Below are positions 58,100-64,000 of a stretch of DNA of 64,000 nucleotides, in pieces (the first letter of the stretch is position 1; every line of letters starts with the position of its first letter). The stretch spans positions 4,679,874 to 4,743,873 of the forward strand of contig NW_006917093.1 in the NCBI RefSeq assembly GCF_000516985.1, in the 5' to 3' direction. Under the pieces are notes generated by a model. The model did no database searches, had not been told where the DNA came from, and saw only the letters and a program-made list of their open reading frames with translations. Made by a program: the position numbers and the translations under genes. This stretch comes from Pestalotiopsis fici W106-1 (lineage: Eukaryota > Ascomycota > Sordariomycetes > Amphisphaeriales > Sporocadaceae).

Positions 58100-59312
58100 T
58101 TACAACTTCTCCTTTGCCTTGCCGTCCAGAACAGGCTTCAGGAAGTCTCCAATGTGCTTGTTAATGGTCTCCGGATCCTGCCACATGGCCCAGTGACCAA
58201 CACCTTGCGCGACCTCCTTCTTGAGCCCATTCTCAAACCATTTCTCCATTCCATCAGCTAGGGCAGGCGGAAGTGCAATGTCCTTCTCACCCATCACAAC
58301 CATGGCTGGGATCTTGAACTTGAAGCCTCCCTCGATCTCTGCCAGGGGCTTCTCGTCCTCAAAGTTCAATTCTCGGGTGCGGTACCAGTTGGTCGGGCCG
58401 TGGAAGCCGTTGCGACTGTACTCGCGGACATAAAAGTCCACCATCTCCTGCGACATGAGCTTGGCCTCACTAACATTGTCCATGTTCTCCTCGATGATAC
58501 CCACGTCTGTGCTAAAAATGTGCTCGCCATTTGGGCCTGTGCCGCCGTAGATACCATTGATGAACTGACGGAGTCGCTCTGGGCTCTTGTCTATGATGCC
58601 CTCAGCGACAGGACTGGCCAGCTGAATCTGGTATTTGAAGCTCGGCACCCGTTGAACTACTGCCTCGAGCGGAATCAACTGCGGGTGTGGTGGCGTATAT
58701 GGCACGTTCAGTGTGAAAATAGCGGAAATCAGCTCTGGGTACCACACTAGAAGAATTCGGGTTAGCAATCATTTTCAAGGTAATATCCGTAATCAGTATA
58801 CTGGTATTGATTTTTGAGATTCTTTTTCTCAAATTAAACGTTTCAGAGTTGCGGCGAATGCAGCCAGAATAGATAAAACGATGATATAGACGAGGGAAAT
58901 GCTTACTAGCCATCCGCCAAACCAGAGCGGCGCCCCAGTCATGGCCACCAAGGATAATCTTCTCGCCCTTGCCCACAACCAACTCCACCAGCTGCTTGAG
59001 GTGACCGCTCATCTTCTTCAAAGTGTACTCCTCCTTGGGAGCCGGAGCAGATGACCTGCCGTATCCGAGCATATCGGGAACAATGACCCGGAGTCCCAAC
59101 GACTGCAGGTAGGGGACCTGATAGCGCCAGGCCATGCCCAGGTCGGGCCAGCCGTGCACCAGCAGAATCGTGGCCACGGGGTTCTCGGGGGTTGCCAACA
59201 TGTAGTGGTAGTTGTAAGGCCCAATCTGGGCATCCAAGTGCTGGACACGAGGGTCGTCTGGCTTCAAGGCGTCAACCCCGGACGCTCCGGCCTTAGCTTG
59301 CACCGCTGCCAT
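58100..59312 (-). CDS. Soluble epoxide hydrolase (alpha/beta-hydrolase)
   Basis: Two exons, 59312-58907 and 58746-58100, with a 160-base intron (GTAAGC..TCTAG) give 350 residues; the join yields VWRMAMWYPELISAIF. Motifs: oxyanion HGWPD (53-57), nucleophile Asp125 in GGHDWGAALVW, cap-domain tyrosine in NWYRTRE, acid in VMGEKDIALP and His320 in GVGHWAMWQDPE. The Asp nucleophile and the cap Tyr separate it from esterases and dehalogenases. It would hydrolyse epoxides to diols; the physiological substrate is unknown. There is no signal peptide, so it is probably cytosolic. The nearby FAD monooxygenase is of a class that can make epoxides, but DRS2 lies between them. Confidence 0.9.
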
Positions 59313-59875
59313 TGTGATGGAACGTTTGTTTTATTTTGAGACTTCGATGTAGAAATGGAAATAAAGAACAAGAGTAGAAGACAGATCGGTTGGAAACTCT
59401 ATCCTATAAAAACAACCCAGATCCTCCAAGGTGACATAGTACGGCCATGGGACTGACTAAATTCTGGTACGTACAACATGGAAAGCGGAGGGACCGCGGG
59501 GGACTATTCCTGTTAAGTCCTGAAGTCCGGGCCCGCCTCGCACTCGTTTTGAGTGCCGGCCGAGGCATCGAGGTCTAATAGAGGTGGGGCCAGCGCCGAG
59601 AAAGGAGTCGGCATAATAAACGACGTCGACGCTGAAGGCAAAGTCAACGACAAAAAAAGAGGCGGTGTCTAGGATTAAACACCGTCGGCGAATTGTATTA
59701 TCATCACATAATGCATTACCGTATGATTTTGGTTCCTGGATGACAAAGCGAACCGACTCAACAGCTATAAAAGTCGTATGACTCCGATGTAATGCCATCC
59801 GCGAGTCCCGCACAGGCCGGTGACCCCATCTGGGCTGTTTGGTATGAATTACTATTGCCTACACCTCATCAAGGC
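59313..59875. promoter_or_regulatory. Epoxide-hydrolase promoter / methyltransferase 3' flank
   Basis: 563 bases between two genes on the same strand. Probably holds the promoter of the epoxide-hydrolase gene; no particular motif is identified. Confidence 0.5.
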
Positions 59876-61280
59876 TCAAGAGTCAGGCGCACGTTGTCCT
59901 GCTTCCCACTCGAATGGCTTTCTGCCATAGACGGCGTACCTGCAGCGCTGGGGTCTCAGCATTCGGCATCACGACAGAAAGGGTGGACATGGACTCACCA
60001 GGGTGTGTATCCTCGAATGTTGCCATTCTTGACCTCGTCTCTCGCGGCTGTGAAGAAGTCTTCGACTTCTTCCGGTGTCATGCCGGTACTGCGCAGTGCT
60101 TTGTATCCTGCGCCTCGCATTCCTGAGAGATAGTTGACTCTCATGTACTGCCCGACCACTTTGGCCTTCTTGTCCGAAGGCCAGGGGCCACAGGCCACCT
60201 TGAACTTCTCTTCCACTACATCTACGACTGTTCACAAGTCATCAGTATAAGCTCCAGGTCAAAAACACTGTGTAGGTTATATGCTGCACCATATAGGATA
60301 GCGCGAGAGCAACACCTATCTCATTTGCACTTACAGCCTATCTCCTTGAGCCACTCGGCGTAATGCTCGGTTTTGTAGGGGTCGATTCCGTGCAATGCTG
60401 CCCCCTTGGCAAGCAGATCGAACCACTGCCTGAGATAAGAAGTCGCAACACGGTCATCGCTTTGCGGCCCATCCTCACTGCGGAGGTCCATTCCGGCATC
60501 CTGAAGTTCAATCCAACCACCGGGACTCAATGCATCAAAGGCTTGCTGCAGTAGACGTTTGGCGTCTCGGATGGCGGCCAAGATCATTCGGACGTGGATA
60601 TAGTCAAACTTGTAGGTCCACAGCCAATCGTCCTCGGCGTCCATTCTCTCAAAGAGGCAATTGGGCACGTCTGGGGTAGGCTGGATCTTGCTTAGATCCG
60701 TGCCGACGACAAAGGAAGTGGGATTGGCACGGGCAAACTCGAGCGCCCAGATACCCGTGCCCGTCGCAACGTCGAGCGCCAATCTTGGTGCTCGGGGCAG
60801 GGGAGCCAGCACCAGCCGGCCGTCCCAGAGATGAGCCATCATGGCGTGCTGGAAGTCGAGGCGGTCCTGCTCCGCGGCGTCATTGGGTAAAAGGTAGCCA
60901 GAGGTGCCATCTTTGTAGCCGTGATAAGTTCTGCCCGATTCGCCCAGGATAGAGCCTTCTTCGACCACTGAACAACCGGAACTCTGTCTGTCCAGTTCCG
61001 GGTCCGCAAAATGGGGAATGATGGGGTTGAGCTCCTCGGTACTCCACTGCGCTCCGTCTGTCACGTTATTGCCCGCAGCCTGCAATGGCAACGAGAATGG
61101 TAGAGACTGGCCAGATTCTTTCGTCTTCAAAGTTTGATACTCTCTCGTGAACTGATTTTCGGGAAGTTGTCCAAAGTGTGATAGCGCTTCGGCAGGTAGC
61201 TCTATAGAACCCTCCCACGCCGGGTGCAAGGGCTGCCCACTTTGGTTGCCCGCATCGGAGCTGGCTTCATTTTTTGACAT
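59876..61280 (-). CDS. LaeA-like (UMTA) SAM-dependent methyltransferase
   Basis: Exons 61280-60335, 60227-59999 and 59939-59876 give 412 residues; the introns are 107 and 59 bases. The ATG at 61280 is the first in frame. The joins restore EIGFVDVVEEKFKVACGPWP and YTPWYAVYGRKP, the usual C-terminal end of this family. SAM-binding motif I is LDVATGTGIWALEFA (169 on), followed by GTDLSKIQPT and then LSPGGWIELQD. The N-terminal 95 residues are disordered; HGYKDGTSGYLLPNDAAEQDRL is the typical block before the domain. Family members include the global secondary-metabolism regulator LaeA and many cluster-specific methyltransferases; LaeA orthologues have a somewhat different N-terminus, so I call this LaeA-like only. 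Confidence 0.87.
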
Positions 61281-61295
61281 TGCGTATCTAGACAC

Positions 61296-62262
61296 TATGA
61301 TGCCCGACAGGCGATGCTCTGATATCGAAAGACGTTACGCGGACGTGAGTGTTGCAGAAGGAAGAACATGACGATAAATGTGACTCCCGCTGTATTTAAT
61401 ATCATATCAATCTACTAGTGGATCACCCACGGTCGAATGAAAGGCTGTCGATAAACGGCAAGGTACATACGAAATGAGTTTCTTTTGACTGAGCCGAGTC
61501 TCGTGATCCTCCGAGTGGAGCGTTTCGGGCCATTCCCCCGGTCTTGCCTGCAACTACAGGGGTAGGCAGTAAGATACACCTGAACAAAGTATACATTTCA
61601 AGAGATAGCAAATTTTCGAAACGTTATGCTCTGTTTCAAAAAGATGTTTCCTGTGTGCGTCTCTTTTGACAGTCGGAACAGAAGACATCTCTACTGATAT
61701 CAAGGAAAGCAAGCCTCTTTACTGTTTCCTTTCTTATATGACAAAATCATGCGCTCAGAAATGCGCCTCAGGCACGATCTATCAAAAATTGCAGCCTCAT
61801 ATAAGCAAAATTACTCCAGAAAACAAAACGGTATGTACAGCATTGGCGAACTCTAGAAGGGAGTCCCGCTTTACTTCCATAGACAAGCGAAACAGGCTTT
61901 GCGCGATTGTATTGACTCTTTGGTGGAAACAATGGACATCCTCAACTCTTGTCATCTCCTTCTCCGGTTTTTTTTCTTCTTAAAAAGCCCTTCGAAATGG
62001 ATACCAGACCTCTGGAGAGCCACGCAGTCAATCGACCACCGTTGATGAGTAGGCGGGGTCTGCTCCTAGGATCATCATATCATGCTATATGTCACAAGAA
62101 CAGGTAGTTTCTCGAATTTCATTCATCATTCATTAAAGTATATCTCTTGGTATCATAAATACATACCACAGAACATGGTTGGATCCAGTAAACGTCAGGA
62201 CTATACAATTCCCAGCCATTTAGATTAAAACAAATCATAAGCAGTACCCTCAAAATGAGCGT
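61296..62262. other. Intergenic: methyltransferase promoter and membrane-protein 3' flank
   Basis: No gene is supported. A 105-codon plus-strand ORF (61666-61983) has no recognisable features. Confidence 0.5.
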
Positions 62263-62937
62263 TTAGACCTCGCTATGACCAGTCATCTTGCCTCCATTGC
62301 GGTGCCACTTGCTGAAATCGAGAAAGGCCAAGACCGTCTCTGCCAACTGAATCAAGAAGAAAGGGATCAAGTTGTACTGCCATCCTCTCATGACGTGTAA
62401 GTGGCTGAGCAAATCGCCGCGCCCGCTAACCAGGTCGAGGTGCGACACAGCCGCGAACCAGTTTTGCGGCGTCCACGAGCCCTCGGGGTATTTACTGCCG
62501 TCCAAATTGGCAGCCAATGGTTGGTTGATGGTCTGTCCTTCTCGGGCATTAGTCACGTTGAAGACGTAGCCCAGTGCGCCAACGGTGAGGAGAAGAGCCG
62601 GGATCTGCAGGGCAATCCATAGGTAGTAGATGTAGATGGCAAAAGACCGCTTTTGGTAGGGGGTCCTGCTTCTAATCCACAGGGAAATGATGCCTCCGAG
62701 GCCGATGAGGACAAAGGCCGTGCCGGCAGCGCCGTTGCTGGTATGGCCTTGGTCGGTCAAGAAGTTCTGCGGCATGCCGGCCAGGGGATAGGTCGACCCG
62801 TCATAGATGAAGTGGAAACCTTTGCTGGCGGTCCGGTGTAGCCATCCAACCGTAGCGCTGACAAAGCTCAGCTCAATGATGGAGATGATCATGAGCAGAG
62901 CAACTGCGAGTTTCAGAGCGAGTGATACTGGCGCCAT
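62263..62937 (-). CDS. Four-helix membrane protein of unknown function
   Basis: Single exon, 224 residues from the ATG at 62937; the frame is open upstream but without ATG. Four hydrophobic segments are visible: LALKLAVALLMIISIIELSF, then GTAFVLIGLGGIISLWI, FAIYIYYLWIALQIPALLLTV and FFLIQLAETVLAFLDF near the C-terminus. A long loop between helices 3 and 4 holds NLDGSKYPEGSWTPQNWF and may lie outside the cytosol; one NVT sequon lies just before it. I do not recognise the family; the arrangement recalls fungal four-helix (MARVEL-like) proteins, but no signature confirms this. It is the last gene of the minus-strand series. Confidence 0.72.
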   Translation of the reverse strand: MAPVSLALKLAVALLMIISIIELSFVSATVGWLHRTASKGFHFIYDGSTYPLAGMPQNFLTDQGHTSNGAAGTAFVLIGLGGIISLWIRSRTPYQKRSFAIYIYYLWIALQIPALLLTVGALGYVFNVTNAREGQTINQPLAANLDGSKYPEGSWTPQNWFAAVSHLDLVSGRGDLLSHLHVMRGWQYNLIPFFLIQLAETVLAFLDFSKWHRNGGKMTGHSEV

Positions 62938-64000
62938 TTTTCCTGGGTATGCTTCAAGTTTGCTCGTCAAAGTAGGTCAAGACGAAGATTGCAAAGAAGT
63001 CACAAGTCAGGATGGGCGCGCCACTGATCATGGCATGTATTTATAAAAATCCATCTTTAGAAGGGCAAAGTGCCAACGGCAAATTCTAACTTTAGGGCTG
63101 ACATATGAATGGCCATCTTCCATGTACAAAGGCTCATGAGTTGTCCTAGACACATCTCTATGGTGTTAGTCCCCTGTTTTGGCCCCAACGCAACCCATAA
63201 CTGTTGTCAGCAGCCGAATCTAAAATTGGCGCGGCCGAACTCTTTCTTGGCTGGCCCAAATGGTATCGTCCGGGGACGGAGGAGGCTTATTTCTGACACC
63301 ACTGCCACGCTAGGGAACAAGCAATGAAGGAATGGGAAGTTCCAGAGGTTTTCTACTAGATCCTTCGTTCTGGGGCAGGTGATTACAAGGCTACGTATGT
63401 CGCGACCACGGATAGGTTGAAACCTAAGATACAAAACCTTCAATTAATGATTTGGAATAGAGCATGTTTAATAAGGGACTACTGAGAATTTTGATCAACT
63501 CGTAAGGCTTATGATACTATCGCCTGGAAGTTGACAAGGGCAGAAACGATGCAACCAGCTGGTGGTGGAGTACGACTTTGATGTTATCTCAGGATTTTTG
63601 GTATTTCTTCATCATTTGTTACTTCAACATTTTTCTTTTTCTTAAAACACCGACTGGCTGCAACCATATACATGTGTCGGCATCTAAAACTCAGCTCGGT
63701 ATATATGATGCGGTGCAGATTATTCCATCATACTAGCTTTGGGATATCATTTTTACACCCAGGCTGGTATTTGGGCCTTTATTAAAACTTTTGGATCCTT
63801 GGAGCTTATTGCTCTGAATGGACTACTATACTGATATAATGGTCATTGGAGAAGAAATGCAATGTGCCAAGATTTTATATCCCAACTGAATCATTGCTCA
63901 ACTATTGCATAAATATTAAGTGGGACGGAATCAAAGACTAGAGCTTTTGTGAGCCTCGATTTTTTTTTTCTGGATGCTAGTTGTTGTTTAAGTCATCTTG
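62938..64000. other. AT-rich intergenic end of window
   Basis: Promoter of the four-helix protein gene, then AT-rich DNA (clearly so after 63400) with no recognisable genes up to the window edge. Confidence 0.5.

Overview
The window is nuclear DNA of a filamentous ascomycete. Genes are split by short introns of about 50-160 bases with GT..AG ends and CTAAC-like branch sites. Several proteins are typical of Pezizomycotina: a LaeA-like methyltransferase, a cell-wall-integrity MAP kinase kinase, secreted BBE-type oxidases and DUF7702-type membrane proteins. The protein sequences look most like Sordariomycetes, probably Hypocreales; I cannot name the species. No transposon, rRNA, tRNA or CRISPR array was recognised.

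Layout. 0-5 kb: the 3' part of a universal-stress-protein gene, a pyroglutamyl-peptidase I-like gene and IBA57 (mitochondrial Fe-S assembly). 4.8-19.7 kb: a very gene-poor stretch of about 15 kb holding only one recognisable gene, an ECM13-like acidic protein. 19.7-27 kb: DBP8 (ribosome-biogenesis helicase) and, after a 3.6 kb leader/promoter interval, MKK1 (cell-wall-integrity MAPKK). 28.6-35.4 kb: a SMYD/SET5-like SET protein, a secreted FAD-linked (BBE) oxidase, KTI12 (Elongator partner, with a 6-base first coding exon) and a seven-helix membrane protein. 35.4-38.4 kb: another gene-free interval. 38.4-44.5 kb: a secreted CE1/PHB-depolymerase-like esterase, a U-box cyclophilin (PPIL2 type) and a PTM1/GPR107-like seven-helix Golgi protein.

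45.6-63 kb: six genes, all on the minus strand: a free-standing NRPS-type condensation-domain protein, an FAD monooxygenase of the secondary-metabolism type, the phospholipid flippase DRS2, an epoxide hydrolase, a LaeA-like methyltransferase and a four-helix membrane protein. Apart from DRS2 these are the kinds of tailoring and regulatory enzymes found in secondary-metabolite clusters, but no PKS, multimodular NRPS or terpene cyclase is present. The free-standing condensation domain and the 15 kb gene-poor region are the most interesting items here.

Most of the other genes are housekeeping genes and do not form one pathway. Gene models below were spliced by hand. Exon joins were checked for reading frame and for continuity of conserved protein motifs, but not against transcripts or databases.
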